DNA of 64,000 nt from Salinisphaera sp. T31B1 (GCF_040361275.1 NZ_APNH01000003.1:496001-560000); one strand, 5' to 3'. Positions 19,780 through 28,787 are shown, numbered from the stretch's first letter. A program made the numbers and translations. Notes: generated by a model not told the origin, from the sequence alone.

Positions 19780-19847
19780 GTTTTTAAGTTGACAGAGGTT
19801 CGATGCTGACAAAAGCTGGTGTCTGAAATCCACCGTTCGATCTTGCC
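19780..19847. promoter_or_regulatory. Divergent comF-bioB promoter region
   Basis: A perfect TTGACA at 19789-19794 is oriented towards bioB, but no good -10 lies 17 bp on. Two similar segments, GTTGACAGAGG and GCTGACAAAAG, form a loose direct repeat. I could not find the BirA operator pattern TTGTAAACC/GGTTTACAA. Confidence 0.35.
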
Positions 19848-20900
19848 ATGTCCGACGCCCCTGTCTCCTCTGTGCCGCGCCACGACTGGACGCATGCCGA
19901 AGTCGTAGCGCTGTTCGCGCTGCCGTTCGCCGATCTGATCTATCGCGCACAAACCGCGCACCGGGCTTGTTTCGATGCCAACGCGGTCCAGCTGTCGACG
20001 CTGATGTCGATCAAGACCGGCGCCTGTCCCGAGGACTGTGCCTATTGTCCCCAGAGCGTACGCTTCGATACGGGCCTGGAACGGGAGGCGCTGTTGCCGC
20101 TGGAACAGGTACGCGATGCCGCTCAGCGTGCCCGTGCAGCCGGTGCAACGCGGTTTTGCATGGGCGCGGCCTGGCGTAGCCCCAAGGATCGGGATCTGGA
20201 CAAGGTCATTGATATGGTGCGCGCAGTGCGCGACGAGGGGCTCGAGACCTGCGTGACACTCGGGATGCTCCAGGCTGAGCAGGCTCGACGCCTCAAGGAG
20301 GCCGGGCTGGACTACTACAACCACAATCTCGATACCTCGCCCGAATATTACGAGGACATCATCACCACGCGCACCTACGACGACCGTCTGGATACGCTCG
20401 GGCACGTACGCGATGCCGGGCTCAAGGTCTGCTGTGGCGGCATCGTCGGCATGGGCGAGTCGCCAATGGATCGCGCCGAGCTGCTGCGTCAGCTCGCCAA
20501 TCTGCCTGAACATCCGCAGAGTGTGCCGATCAACAATCTCGTACAGGTCGAGGGCACACCATTGCACGGCGTCGACCCGATCGACGAGTTGGATTTCGTG
20601 CGCACCATCGCGGTTGCAAAGATCATGATGCCGAGCGCCTATGTGCGCTTGTCGGCCGGTCGCGAGCAGATGTCCGAAGCCGTGCAGACGCTATGCTTTC
20701 TGGCCGGTGCGAACTCGATCTTCTACGGCGATCAGCTGCTGACCACCTCCAACCCCGCTCACCTCAAGGATTTGGCCCTGCTGGACAAGCTTGGCATGGC
20801 GCCCGAGGCGACGCCCAAATACAGTGATGTGGCACCGGCGAGCCCACCGAGTGCGGCGCGTGCGCCGCAGCGGCGATCCACGCCCGCCGCCGCGAGCTAG
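19848..20900 (+). CDS. bioB: Biotin synthase
   Basis: A 350-residue radical SAM enzyme that inserts sulfur into dethiobiotin to form biotin. The radical SAM cluster motif is C60-X3-C64-X2-C67 (CPEDCAYC). Other family segments include the [13 protein letters not shown] region, [10 protein letters not shown], and the C-terminal [17 protein letters not shown] region. The last 25 residues form a low-complexity Ala/Pro/Arg tail. It is the first gene of the bioB-bioF-bioH-bioD operon. Confidence 0.97.
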   Translation: MSDAPVSSVPRHDWTHAEVVALFALPFADLIYRAQTAHRACFDANAVQLSTLMSIKTGACPEDCAYCPQSVRFDTGLEREALLPLEQVRDAAQRARAAGATRFCMGAAWRSPKDRDLDKVIDMVRAVRDEGLETCVTLGMLQAEQARRLKEAGLDYYNHNLDTSPEYYEDIITTRTYDDRLDTLGHVRDAGLKVCCGGIVGMGESPMDRAELLRQLANLPEHPQSVPINNLVQVEGTPLHGVDPIDELDFVRTIAVAKIMMPSAYVRLSAGREQMSEAVQTLCFLAGANSIFYGDQLLTTSNPAHLKDLALLDKLGMAPEATPKYSDVAPASPPSAARAPQRRSTPAAAS

Positions 20901-20903
20901 TCC

Positions 20904-22091
20904 ATGCGGCTGAACGACTTCTGTCGCCAGCGTCTGGCCGATATCGACGCGGCCGGGCGCCGTCGCCGCCGTCGGGTCATCGACGGGGCGCATACGCCGT
21001 CGATGACGGCAGACGGTCGCCGGTGTCTGAACTTCTGCAGCAACGATTATCTGGGGCTGGCCGGCGATCCGATCCTGAGCCACGCGCTGTCCGAGGCGGC
21101 CGGCCGGGTGGGGGTCGGCAGCGCGGCTTCACAGCTGGTCACCGGCCACAACGCCGAGCACGCGGCGCTGGAGGCCGAGTTGGCCGCCTGGGTCGGCCGT
21201 GAACGGGCCCTGGTGTTCTCTACTGGCTATGCGGCGAATCTCGGGGTGGTCAGTGCCTTGGCCGGCAAGCGCGATCATGTCGTGGCCGATGCGCTCAATC
21301 ATGCGTCGTTGATCGATGGCGCACGGCTGTCCGGCGCCCGCAAGCATGTGTATGCCCATGGCAACGTGGATGCGGCCGCGCACGCGCTGTCGTCGACCGG
21401 GCCCGGCCAGCGGCTGCTGGTCACCGACAGCGTGTTTTCCATGGACGGCGACACCGCGCCACTGGCCGATCTGGCCGATCTGGCCGCGCGACACGATGCA
21501 TGGTTCGTCGTCGACGATGCGCACGGGTTGGGAGTGTTCGGACCCGGCGGGGCGGGGGCAGTCGCTCAAGCCGGTCTAAATAGCGCTCAGGTGCCGATCC
21601 TGCTGGGTACGCTCGGCAAGGCAGCCGGAGCGGCCGGAGCCTTCGTGGCCGGCGACGATCTGACCATCGAAATGTTGCTGCAGACCGCGCGTTCGCTGAT
21701 TTTCTCGACGGCCATGCCGCCCGCGGTGGCTGCTGCTGCTCGCCAGGGTGTGGCGATGGCACGGGCCGGCGAAGCCCGACGCGCGCATCTGCATGCGTTG
21801 ATCGCGCGGTTCCGAGCGGGTGCAACTGCTCGCGGACTCGTGCTCGAACAGTCCGATAGCCCCATTCAGCCGCTGGTGCTTGGCGATGAGCGACACGCGG
21901 TGGCGGTCAGCCAAGCGCTGCTGGCGCGCGGCTATCTGGTCGGCGCCATCCGGCCGCCGACGGTGGCGCCGGGCACCTCAAGATTGCGGATCACGCTCAC
22001 CGCAGGTCACGACGAAGCCCAGGTCGATGGGCTGCTGGATGCGCTCGGTGCGGTGATTCGTACGGGCGTCGATCGGTCGGCGTCGGCATGA
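20904..22091 (+). CDS. bioF: 8-amino-7-oxononanoate synthase
   Basis: A 395-residue PLP-dependent alpha-oxoamine synthase that condenses pimeloyl-ACP (or CoA) with alanine in the second half of biotin synthesis. Visible motifs are FCSNDYLGLAG near the N-terminus, the DDAHGLGVFGPGG segment that contacts PLP, and the Schiff-base lysine in TLGKAAGAAGAF. It starts 3 bp after bioB and overlaps bioH by 4 bp. The length is normal for the family. Confidence 0.96.
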   Translation: MRLNDFCRQRLADIDAAGRRRRRRVIDGAHTPSMTADGRRCLNFCSNDYLGLAGDPILSHALSEAAGRVGVGSAASQLVTGHNAEHAALEAELAAWVGRERALVFSTGYAANLGVVSALAGKRDHVVADALNHASLIDGARLSGARKHVYAHGNVDAAAHALSSTGPGQRLLVTDSVFSMDGDTAPLADLADLAARHDAWFVVDDAHGLGVFGPGGAGAVAQAGLNSAQVPILLGTLGKAAGAAGAFVAGDDLTIEMLLQTARSLIFSTAMPPAVAAAARQGVAMARAGEARRAHLHALIARFRAGATARGLVLEQSDSPIQPLVLGDERHAVAVSQALLARGYLVGAIRPPTVAPGTSRLRITLTAGHDEAQVDGLLDALGAVIRTGVDRSASA

Positions 22092-22912
22092 ATCTGCATA
22101 TCGTCAGCCAGGGCACCGCGCGCGCGGACCAGCATGAGCTGGTCTTCATACACGGCTGGGGGCTGTCCGGGCGGATCTGGCAGTCCTTGATCGATCGTCT
22201 GTCGCCTCGCTTTCGTTGTCATGCGGTGGACCTGCCCGGCCATGGGGCCAGCAAGCCGGGCCCGGTAGGCCTGAACAATTGGGCCGACTCGCTGGCCGAT
22301 ACGCTCGCCGAGTCGGTGCAGAAGCCGACGGTGTGTGTCGGCTGGTCGCTGGGCGGGCTCGTCACATTGAGTCTGGCACGTCGGCATCCCGAGCGGCTGG
22401 CGGCTGCGGTGCTGGTGGCCAGCCTGCCACGCATGGTGCGCAGCCGGGATTGGGCCTGGGGGCTGGCCCCGGCAGCGATCGAACAGACCCGGCAGGGTTT
22501 GGCAGGCGATTACGCGACCACGGTCAGCGAATTTCTCATGCAGCAAGTGTTGGGCGAGCCCGGTGCCGCACGGGCTGTTCGCAGTCTACGCAGCGACCTG
22601 ATCGATCAGCCGCCCAGCCGGGCCGGCCTGGAGCGCGGCCTGGACATCCTGCACGACACCGATCTTCGAACCGCTCTTGCCGCGCTGTCGCTGCCCACGC
22701 TCTGGGTCGCCGGCGCGCGTGATCGTATGGCGCACCCGGCGGGCATGGACTGGGCGGCTCGGCAGATGACCGGTGCCGGCTATTGGCCGGTCGAGCGGGC
22801 GGCCCACGCGCCGTTCGTCTCGCACGAGCGACGCTTTGCCGAGCGCGTAACGGCGTTCGTCGACGAGCTGGCGCGATCGCGCCCCCAACCGGCCGGCGAG
22901 ATCCGCCCATGA
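22088..22912 (+). CDS. bioH: BioH, pimeloyl-ACP methyl ester carboxylesterase
   Basis: A 274-residue alpha/beta hydrolase. BioH removes the methyl group from pimeloyl-ACP methyl ester and ends the masked fatty-acid phase of pimelate synthesis. The nucleophile is S87 in GWSLGG, the acid is probably the aspartate in VAGARDRMAHP, and the catalytic histidine is in AAHAPF near the C-terminus. HGWG near residue 22 forms the oxyanion region. It sits between bioF and bioD with ATGA overlaps on both sides, which supports BioH over a generic esterase. Confidence 0.92.
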   Translation: MNLHIVSQGTARADQHELVFIHGWGLSGRIWQSLIDRLSPRFRCHAVDLPGHGASKPGPVGLNNWADSLADTLAESVQKPTVCVGWSLGGLVTLSLARRHPERLAAAVLVASLPRMVRSRDWAWGLAPAAIEQTRQGLAGDYATTVSEFLMQQVLGEPGAARAVRSLRSDLIDQPPSRAGLERGLDILHDTDLRTALAALSLPTLWVAGARDRMAHPAGMDWAARQMTGAGYWPVERAAHAPFVSHERRFAERVTAFVDELARSRPQPAGEIRP

Positions 22913-23583
22913 CCGCGCGCACGATATTCGTCACCGGCACCGATACCGAAGTCGGCAAGACCCTGGTGAGTACCGCTTTATTGCGCGGCCTGCGGTCGGC
23001 GGGCCATCGCGCGGTCGGTTACAAGCCGGTGGCCAGTGGCTGCGCGCGCACGCCGACCGGGTTGCGCAACGATGATGCGCTGGCCCTGCAGGCAGCGGGC
23101 ACGCCGGGATGGCGCTACGACGCGATCAATCCCTATGCGTTTGCCGAACCGATCGCGCCGCACGTCGCGGCCGCGGATGCCGGCGTCACCGTGCTGCCCG
23201 ATCGACTCGACACCGGCCACGCCAGGCTGGCGGCCGCCAGCGATTGGGTGGTCGTCGAAGGCGCGGGCGGCTGGCACGTACCGCTCAACGCCGAGTGCGA
23301 TTTTGCCGATTGGGTCGTTGGTGCCCGCTGGCCGGTACTGCTCGTGGTCGGGATGCGTCTGGGCTGTATCAACCATGCCGTGCTCAGTGCCCGCGCGATC
23401 CGGAACGCCGGCGCACCGCTGGTTGGCTGGGTGGCCAATCTGATGCCGCCGCTTCAGCCCCGTGTGGAGGACAATCTCGCCTGTCTGGCGCAGGTGCTCG
23501 GCGTGCCGCCGCTAGCCCGTATTCCGCCGATGCCGGACGCCGAACTGGCGCTGAATCCCGAGCCCTGGCTGGCACGTATATAG
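22909..23583 (+). CDS. bioD: Dethiobiotin synthetase
   Basis: A 224-residue ATP-dependent enzyme that closes the ureido ring of dethiobiotin from diaminopelargonic acid and CO2. The P-loop FVTGTDTEVGKT is near residue 7; the YKPVASG and VVEGAGGWHVPL segments are family hallmarks. The ATG overlaps the bioH stop codon. It ends the operon. bioC and bioA, needed for the complete route, are not in this window. Confidence 0.96.
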   Translation: MTARTIFVTGTDTEVGKTLVSTALLRGLRSAGHRAVGYKPVASGCARTPTGLRNDDALALQAAGTPGWRYDAINPYAFAEPIAPHVAAADAGVTVLPDRLDTGHARLAAASDWVVVEGAGGWHVPLNAECDFADWVVGARWPVLLVVGMRLGCINHAVLSARAIRNAGAPLVGWVANLMPPLQPRVEDNLACLAQVLGVPPLARIPPMPDAELALNPEPWLARI

Positions 23584-23618
23584 AGGCTGCAGCGGGAAGT
23601 GTCGGACGCGATTGCTGT

Positions 23619-23646
23619 TTGCCAGCGCAACAGTGCTTCGCATAAA
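23619..23646 (+). promoter_or_regulatory. Possible promoter for DUF2244-cox genes
   Basis: TTGCCA at 23619-23624 and CATAAA at 23641-23646 are separated by 16 bp and lie just upstream of the DUF2244 gene. The match to sigma-70 consensus is moderate. Confidence 0.3.
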
Positions 23647-23671
23647 CTCTCCGACCGGAGGACACGGTGGG

Positions 23672-24157
23672 ATGTCTAGCCGAATCGAATCCAACGAACA
23701 CGTGCGACGGCTGGTGATCGCGCCCAATGCTTCGCTGAGCAAGGCGCAGGCCCAGTGGTTCTTTGTCGGTATGTGTGCCGTGTCGTTCGGTATCGCCGGA
23801 TTTCTGACAGTCTTCGGGCTGTGGCTGATCTGGCCTTTTGCGGGGCTGGAAATGGCCGCACTGGGCGCAGGGCTCTATGTCAGCCTGCGCGACAATGGTT
23901 ATCGCGAGGTCGTCACCGTGTACGACGACCGTATAGAAGTCGAAGCGGGTCTGAACGAGCCGCAGAGAAGGTGGGAGTTTCCGCGTTTGCTTACACAGGT
24001 CCGTCTGAGTCCGGGCGTGTATAACAACAGCCCGTCACGGTTGTTGGTCACACGTCACGGCCACGGCTGCGAACTCGGACGCTGCCTGACCGATGAGGAA
24101 CGCGGCGAAGTGGCCGAGCGGCTCAAGGCGTGGGTGACCGCGCCGCAGCTGACGTGA
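23672..24157 (+). CDS. DUF2244 membrane protein of the cox locus
   Basis: A 161-residue protein with two adjacent membrane segments (about residues 28-70) and a soluble C-terminal part, matching the DUF2244 family. Members are typically encoded next to cytochrome c oxidase subunit II genes in proteobacteria, as here: coxB begins 42 bp downstream. The function is unknown; a role in oxidase assembly is plausible from context only. A GGAGGA sequence upstream of the ATG supports this start over the longer open frame. Confidence 0.82.
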   Translation: MSSRIESNEHVRRLVIAPNASLSKAQAQWFFVGMCAVSFGIAGFLTVFGLWLIWPFAGLEMAALGAGLYVSLRDNGYREVVTVYDDRIEVEAGLNEPQRRWEFPRLLTQVRLSPGVYNNSPSRLLVTRHGHGCELGRCLTDEERGEVAERLKAWVTAPQLT

Positions 24158-24199
24158 GCCGGCATCGCGGGCCTGATTCGTGTTTTACAGAGAGTGACT

Positions 24200-25711
24200 A
24201 TGAATAAAATCAGCATTCTGTCCCGGTCGGGCCTGGCGGCCCTGGGCGCGCTGGCGATGGCGCCGGCGCACGCCGCCTGGACTCTCAACATGAATGAGGG
24301 CGTGACCGACCTGACCAAGGAAGTCTTTGGTCTGCACATGCTGATTTTCTGGATCTGCGTGGTCATCGGCATCGGCGTGTTCGGCGTGATGCTCTACTCG
24401 GTGATCGTGCATCGCAAGTCGCGCGGCTTCGAGGCCGCTCATTTTCATGAGTCCACCGGTGTCGAGATCGCCTGGACGATCATCCCGTTTCTGATTCTCA
24501 TCGCCGTGGCCATTCCGACCGCAGGCACCCTGCTCAAGGTCGAGGACAGCAGCAATCCGGACATGACCATCCGGGTCACCGGCCATCAGTGGCTGTGGGA
24601 ATACGACTATGTCGATCAGGGCGTGCATTTCTTCAGTCGTCTGGATCGCGCCAGCGACAAAGCGCGCCAGCAGAATTCCGGTATCGACCCCAATTCGGTC
24701 GAGCATTATCTGCGCAACGTTGACAACGCCATGGTCGTGCCTGTCGACAAGAAGGTACGCCTGCTGCTGACCTCGGGTGACGTCATCCATTCATGGTGGG
24801 TGCCCGATCTGGGCGGCAAGAAAGACGCGATTCCCGGCTACATCAACGACATGTGGTTCAAGGCCAACGAAACCGGCACCTATCGGGGCCAGTGTGCCGA
24901 GCTGTGTGGTCGCGGCCATGCGTTCATGCCGATCGTGGTCAAGGTGGTCTCGCAATCCGACTACGACCGTTGGGTTACCGATCAGGGTGGCAACGCCGGC
25001 GGCGATTCGGAGCTGGCTACCGGCCAGCCGAGCACCGACGATGCCAACGCCGATGCTCAGACGTCGGCTGATTCCAGCCCGACCGCGGGCGACGCGACCA
25101 AGGGACGGACCGAGGACGGCAACACCGAGGATCCACAGGCGGCCAAGGACAGCATTGTCGGCGTGGGTGAAAAGGACAACCAAGGTGCGTCGTCCGAGCA
25201 GTCGGGCGAACAGCAGCGGGAGATCGATTCGGCCCAGGCTTCACCGGATCGCGGCTCGCCGAAGGTCGATTCGCCCGAGACAAACGCCGAGGGCAACCAG
25301 TCCTCCGATTCACAACAGGGCGAGGGTGCCGGCGGCGAACAGGGCAACGCGCAGCAGGGCTCGTCTTCGAATGCCGATCAGGGCCAGGACGGAGACGAAT
25401 CCGACCTGTCCAAAGACGACCTGATGGCCCAGGGCAAGCAGGTTTACGGCAATATGTGCGTAGCCTGCCACCAGGCCGACGGCAGCGGCATGCCTGCGGC
25501 CGGTTTCCCGGCGCTCAAGGGCGGTGCGATCACCACCGGCCCGGTGCCGGCACATATCGCCCAGGTTCTCAACGGCAAGGGCGCGATGCCCCCCTACAAG
25601 GGTTCGCTCAGCGATGAGCAGATTGCGGCCGTGGTGACCTACGAGCGCAATGCCCTCGGTAACAGCACCGGCGACGTGGTCCAGCCTTCCCAAGTGGCCG
25701 AGCAGCGATAA
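24200..25711 (+). CDS. coxB: Cytochrome c oxidase subunit II with fused cytochrome c
   Basis: A 503-residue subunit II: signal peptide (cleavage near AHA-AW), two membrane helices, then the periplasmic CuA cupredoxin domain. CuA ligands include H197 (DVIHSWW) and C232/C236 in CAELCGRGHAFM. After the cupredoxin comes an unusually long, almost non-hydrophobic linker (about residues 263-401) rich in D, E, Q, S, G and N. A C-terminal cytochrome c domain follows, with heme motif CVACH at 420-424 and a methionine ligand probably in GAMPPY. The ATG at 24200 was chosen over an in-frame GTG six bases earlier. Confidence 0.95.
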   Translation: MNKISILSRSGLAALGALAMAPAHAAWTLNMNEGVTDLTKEVFGLHMLIFWICVVIGIGVFGVMLYSVIVHRKSRGFEAAHFHESTGVEIAWTIIPFLILIAVAIPTAGTLLKVEDSSNPDMTIRVTGHQWLWEYDYVDQGVHFFSRLDRASDKARQQNSGIDPNSVEHYLRNVDNAMVVPVDKKVRLLLTSGDVIHSWWVPDLGGKKDAIPGYINDMWFKANETGTYRGQCAELCGRGHAFMPIVVKVVSQSDYDRWVTDQGGNAGGDSELATGQPSTDDANADAQTSADSSPTAGDATKGRTEDGNTEDPQAAKDSIVGVGEKDNQGASSEQSGEQQREIDSAQASPDRGSPKVDSPETNAEGNQSSDSQQGEGAGGEQGNAQQGSSSNADQGQDGDESDLSKDDLMAQGKQVYGNMCVACHQADGSGMPAAGFPALKGGAITTGPVPAHIAQVLNGKGAMPPYKGSLSDEQIAAVVTYERNALGNSTGDVVQPSQVAEQR

Positions 25712-25746
25712 TACAAGCCCCTTCGCGGCGGCTTAGGAGTTTTGCG

Positions 25747-27378
25747 ATGAGCACTGTCAATCCGACTGACACCCACCACGATCACCACGATCATCACCAC
25801 GGCCCGGTGACTCTGGCCGACGGTGTCTGGCCCTGGATGAAACGCTGGATCGGGACGACCAACCACAAGGATCTGGGTACGCTGTACCTGATCTTTTCTT
25901 TCACGATGCTGTTCATCGGCGGCCTGATGTCGCTGGTGATTCGTGCCGAGCTGTTCGCGCCCGGCATCCAGTTCGTCGACCCCGGTTTCTACAACGAGAT
26001 GATCACGCTGCACGCGCTGGTGATGATCTTCGGCGGGGTGATGCCGGCGTTCGTGGGCCTGGCCAACTGGATGGTGCCGATGATGATCGGCTGCTCCGAT
26101 CTGGCATTGCCGCGCGTTAACAACTGGGGCTTCTGGATCCTGCCGTTCGCGTTCTCGATGCTGCTCGGAACGCTGTTCGTGTCGGGCGGCGCGCCGGCGT
26201 CTGGCTGGACCATGTACCCGCCATTGGTGATGCAGACGGGTAACGCCCTGCCGTTGATGGTGTTCGCCATCCATATGGCGGGTATTTCGTCGATCACGGG
26301 CGCAATCAACGTCGTGGTCACCATTCTCAACATGCGTGCGCCGGACATGCCGCTGCTCAAGATGCCGCTGTTCGTCTGGACATGGCTGATCACTGCCTAC
26401 CTGCTGATCGCGGTGATGCCGGTGCTGGCCGGTGCGGTGACCATGCTGCTGACCGACCACTTCTTCGGCACGACCTTCTTCGACGCCGCCGGCGGCGGTG
26501 ATCCGGTGCTGTTCCAGCATATCTTCTGGTTCTTCGGGCATCCCGAGGTCTACATCATGATTCTGCCGGCCTTCGGCATCGTGTCGACCATCATCCCGAC
26601 GTTCGCCCGCAAGAAGCTGTTCGGCCACGATTCCATGGTGTACGCCGTGGCGTCGATCGCCTTCCTGTCGTTCATCGTGTGGGCCCACCACATGTTCACG
26701 GTGGGCATGCCTGTGTCGGCCGAGCTGTTCTTCATGTTCGCGACCATGCTCATCGCCGTGCCGACGGGCGTTAAGGTGTTCAACTGGGTCGCGACAATGT
26801 GGCGCGGCTCGATGACCTTCGAAACGCCCATGCTGTTCGCGATTGGTTTTGTCGTGCTGTTCACGATCGGCGGGTTTTCCGGCCTGATGCTCGCGCTCAC
26901 GCCGGTCGACTTCCAGTATCACGACTCCTACTTCGTGGTCGCCCACTTTCATTACGTGCTGGTGCCCGGGGCGATCTTCTCGATCATCGCGGCCATCTAC
27001 TACTGGATTCCCAAGTGGACGGGCGTGATGTACAACGAGAAGCTCGGCCAGTTCCATTTCTGGTGGAGTGCGGTCTGGATCAACGTACTGTTCTTCCCGC
27101 AGCACTTCCTGGGGCTGGCCGGCATGCCGCGCCGGATTCCGGATTACGCGACTCAGTTCACCGACTTCAACATGATTTCCTCGGTCGGTGCCCTGATGTT
27201 CTTCCTCGGCCAGTTCGTGTTTATCTACAATATGATCATGTGCATGCGGCGTTCGGGCAAGAAAGCCACCGGCCGGGTGTGGGAAGGTGCCCGCGGGCTC
27301 GAGTGGACCGTCGCCTCGCCGGCGCCGTACCACACCTTCGAGCAGCCGCCCAAGATCGACCCGCGCGAGCTGGCCTGA
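25747..27378 (+). CDS. coxA: Cytochrome c oxidase subunit I
   Basis: A 543-residue twelve-helix heme-copper oxidase subunit. It carries low-spin heme a and the heme a3-CuB centre that reduces oxygen. Landmarks include WFFGHPEVYIMILP with the CuB histidine and cross-linked tyrosine, the HH pair in IVWAHHMFTVG, and HDSYFVVAHFHYVL with heme ligands. The first 20 residues are His/Asp-rich (HHDHHDHHHG). It follows coxB by 35 bp with GGAG upstream. Confidence 0.97.
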   Translation: MSTVNPTDTHHDHHDHHHGPVTLADGVWPWMKRWIGTTNHKDLGTLYLIFSFTMLFIGGLMSLVIRAELFAPGIQFVDPGFYNEMITLHALVMIFGGVMPAFVGLANWMVPMMIGCSDLALPRVNNWGFWILPFAFSMLLGTLFVSGGAPASGWTMYPPLVMQTGNALPLMVFAIHMAGISSITGAINVVVTILNMRAPDMPLLKMPLFVWTWLITAYLLIAVMPVLAGAVTMLLTDHFFGTTFFDAAGGGDPVLFQHIFWFFGHPEVYIMILPAFGIVSTIIPTFARKKLFGHDSMVYAVASIAFLSFIVWAHHMFTVGMPVSAELFFMFATMLIAVPTGVKVFNWVATMWRGSMTFETPMLFAIGFVVLFTIGGFSGLMLALTPVDFQYHDSYFVVAHFHYVLVPGAIFSIIAAIYYWIPKWTGVMYNEKLGQFHFWWSAVWINVLFFPQHFLGLAGMPRRIPDYATQFTDFNMISSVGALMFFLGQFVFIYNMIMCMRRSGKKATGRVWEGARGLEWTVASPAPYHTFEQPPKIDPRELA

Positions 27379-27399
27379 GGGCACGGGTCGTACTGGATC

Positions 27400-27498
27400 A
27401 TGTCGCCGAAGAGAAAGAACGCGCTGCTCGCACTCGCCCTGGGCGGTGTGGCGGTCGGTATCTATATCGCCTTCTTCTTCGAGATGGCGGCACGCTAG
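27400..27498 (+). CDS. Small single-helix protein of the cox operon
   Basis: A 32-residue frame starting MSPKRKNALLALALGG and ending FFFEMAAR: a basic N-terminus followed by one hydrophobic helix. It lies 21 bp after coxA on the same strand, where cox loci often encode a tiny cytochrome oxidase assembly protein of this size and pattern. A homology search was not possible, so the family link is inferred from size, topology and position. Confidence 0.65.
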   Translation: MSPKRKNALLALALGGVAVGIYIAFFFEMAAR

Positions 27499-27500
27499 GC

Positions 27501-27524
27501 GTGTGGCGGCTCCGGCCGCCACAC
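27501..27524 (+). other. Hairpin in the cox operon (no U-tract)
   Basis: A perfect 10-bp stem (GTGTGGCGGC and GCCGCCACAC) closes a TCCG tetraloop directly after the 32-residue gene. No T-run follows, so it may act in mRNA processing or stability rather than termination, for example setting the ratio of coxBA to coxC message. Confidence 0.55.
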
Positions 27525-27612
27525 GGGCGCCGCGCATGCGGCACGACGGATGGGACGGACCGGCGCGTCATGGCCGTTCCGCTTAACTGAGTTAGAGAAG
27601 GGATCAAGCGCT

Positions 27613-28491
27613 ATGGCCACGCACACCAGCGAGCAGCACAAATACTACGTACCCGAGCCGTCGCCATGGCCGTTCATGCTCACGGTCGCACTCGTGCTCA
27701 CACTCGGCGGTGCCGGATTCTGGTTGAATGGCCATGTGGTCATCGCGCCGTACATCGCCGCGCTGGGCCTGGCCTGTCTGCTGGTGATGGTTTTCATCTG
27801 GTTTCGCGATGTCGTTCACGAAAACCGGACCGGGGTGTATGGCCACCAGGAGGACATGACCTATCGCTGGGCGATGAGTTGGTTCATCTTCTCCGAGGTC
27901 ATGTTCTTTGCCGCCTTCTTCGGCGCGCTTTTCTATAGCCGCATGATTGCGCTGCCCTGGCTCAACGGTGAAGGCGAGAAATTCTTCACCAACGTCTATC
28001 TCTGGCCGCAGTTCGAAGGTGTCTGGCCCAGCAACGGGCCCGGCAATATCGGCGGCGATTTCGAGACCGTCAATGCCTGGCACCTGCCGCTGATCAACAC
28101 GATACTGCTGCTGACTTCATCGGTGACCATCACCTGGGCGCACTGGGGCCTCAAGGAAGACAACCGCTGGAAGCTGTGTCTCGGCCTAGCGGCGACGGCG
28201 GCCCTGGGTGCGACATTCCTGTATTTCCAGGGCGTTGAATATCTCGAGGCCTACGAGCATCTCGGATTGACGCTGGGCTCGGGAATCTATGGCTCGACGT
28301 TCTTCCTGCTCACCGGTTTCCATGGCATGCACGTCACCCTGGGTACGATCATGCTGACCGTGATTCTTCTGCGCTGTCTAAAGGGTCACTTCAGCTCGCA
28401 TGACCATTTCGGCTTCGAAGCCGTCGCCTGGTATTGGCACTTCGTGGACGTGGTCTGGCTGGGCCTGTTCGTGTTCGTCTATATTCTGTAA
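27613..28491 (+). CDS. coxC: Cytochrome c oxidase subunit III
   Basis: A 292-residue membrane protein with seven predicted helices, matching CoxC. Subunit III stabilises the core oxidase and binds lipids near the oxygen path. Conserved parts include the WFRDVVHEN segment, the helix with WFIFSEVMFFAAFFGALFY, the FHGMHVTLG segment and the C-terminal WYWHFVDVVWLGLF. An AAGGGA ribosome site precedes the ATG at 27613. The cox11/ctaG gene often found between coxA and coxC is absent. Confidence 0.96.
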   Translation: MATHTSEQHKYYVPEPSPWPFMLTVALVLTLGGAGFWLNGHVVIAPYIAALGLACLLVMVFIWFRDVVHENRTGVYGHQEDMTYRWAMSWFIFSEVMFFAAFFGALFYSRMIALPWLNGEGEKFFTNVYLWPQFEGVWPSNGPGNIGGDFETVNAWHLPLINTILLLTSSVTITWAHWGLKEDNRWKLCLGLAATAALGATFLYFQGVEYLEAYEHLGLTLGSGIYGSTFFLLTGFHGMHVTLGTIMLTVILLRCLKGHFSSHDHFGFEAVAWYWHFVDVVWLGLFVFVYIL

Positions 28492-28511
28492 TCGCCGCGC
28501 CAGCCTGCCCG

Positions 28512-28533
28512 TCGGGCCGAACTTTCGGCCCGA
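28512..28533. other. Hairpin after coxC (no U-tract)
   Basis: A perfect 9-bp inverted repeat (TCGGGCCGA and TCGGCCCGA) with an ACTT loop lies 20 nt after the coxC stop, between coxC and the convergent DUF2909 gene. It may serve as an imperfect bidirectional terminator. Confidence 0.5.
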
Positions 28534-28580
28534 GCCGCCTGTCCAACCGATCAGCCGCTGCGTGTACGCGTGGCGGCCAG

Positions 28581-28787
28581 TCAGCGGCCGAGGTTGTGCG
28601 GATGCACGATGCCGGCCAGGTAGCCGGCGAACAGCAGGCCGATCAATACGACAGACAGCACGATCCGCCACGTGAGTGCCTTGACCACGCGCCGCGTGTC
28701 GCCGGTATCCCGTACTAGGAACACCAGCCCCGATCCGAGGGCCGCGAGTATGGCGATCAGGAAGGCGACGATGAAAAGTTTGATCAT
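28581..28787 (-). CDS. DUF2909-type twin-transmembrane protein
   Basis: A 68-residue protein with two hydrophobic helices (about residues 3-25 and 42-62) joined by a short charged loop, RDTGDTRRVVKAL. This matches the small DUF2909 twin-transmembrane family seen in cox loci of Pseudomonas-like bacteria. The function is unknown. It is encoded opposite to the cox genes. Its start codon abuts that of SURF1 back to back (CATATG). Confidence 0.75.
   Translation of the reverse strand: MIKLFIVAFLIAILAALGSGLVFLVRDTGDTRRVVKALTWRIVLSVVLIGLLFAGYLAGIVHPHNLGR

Noticed and set aside
19780-19847. BirA-type operator upstream of bioB
   Set aside because: No inverted TTGTAAACC-like arms; only a loose direct repeat around TGACA.
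25639-27537. A 632-codon open frame on the minus strand
   Set aside because: Antisense to coxA; composition is His/Arg/Glu-rich and shows no family features.
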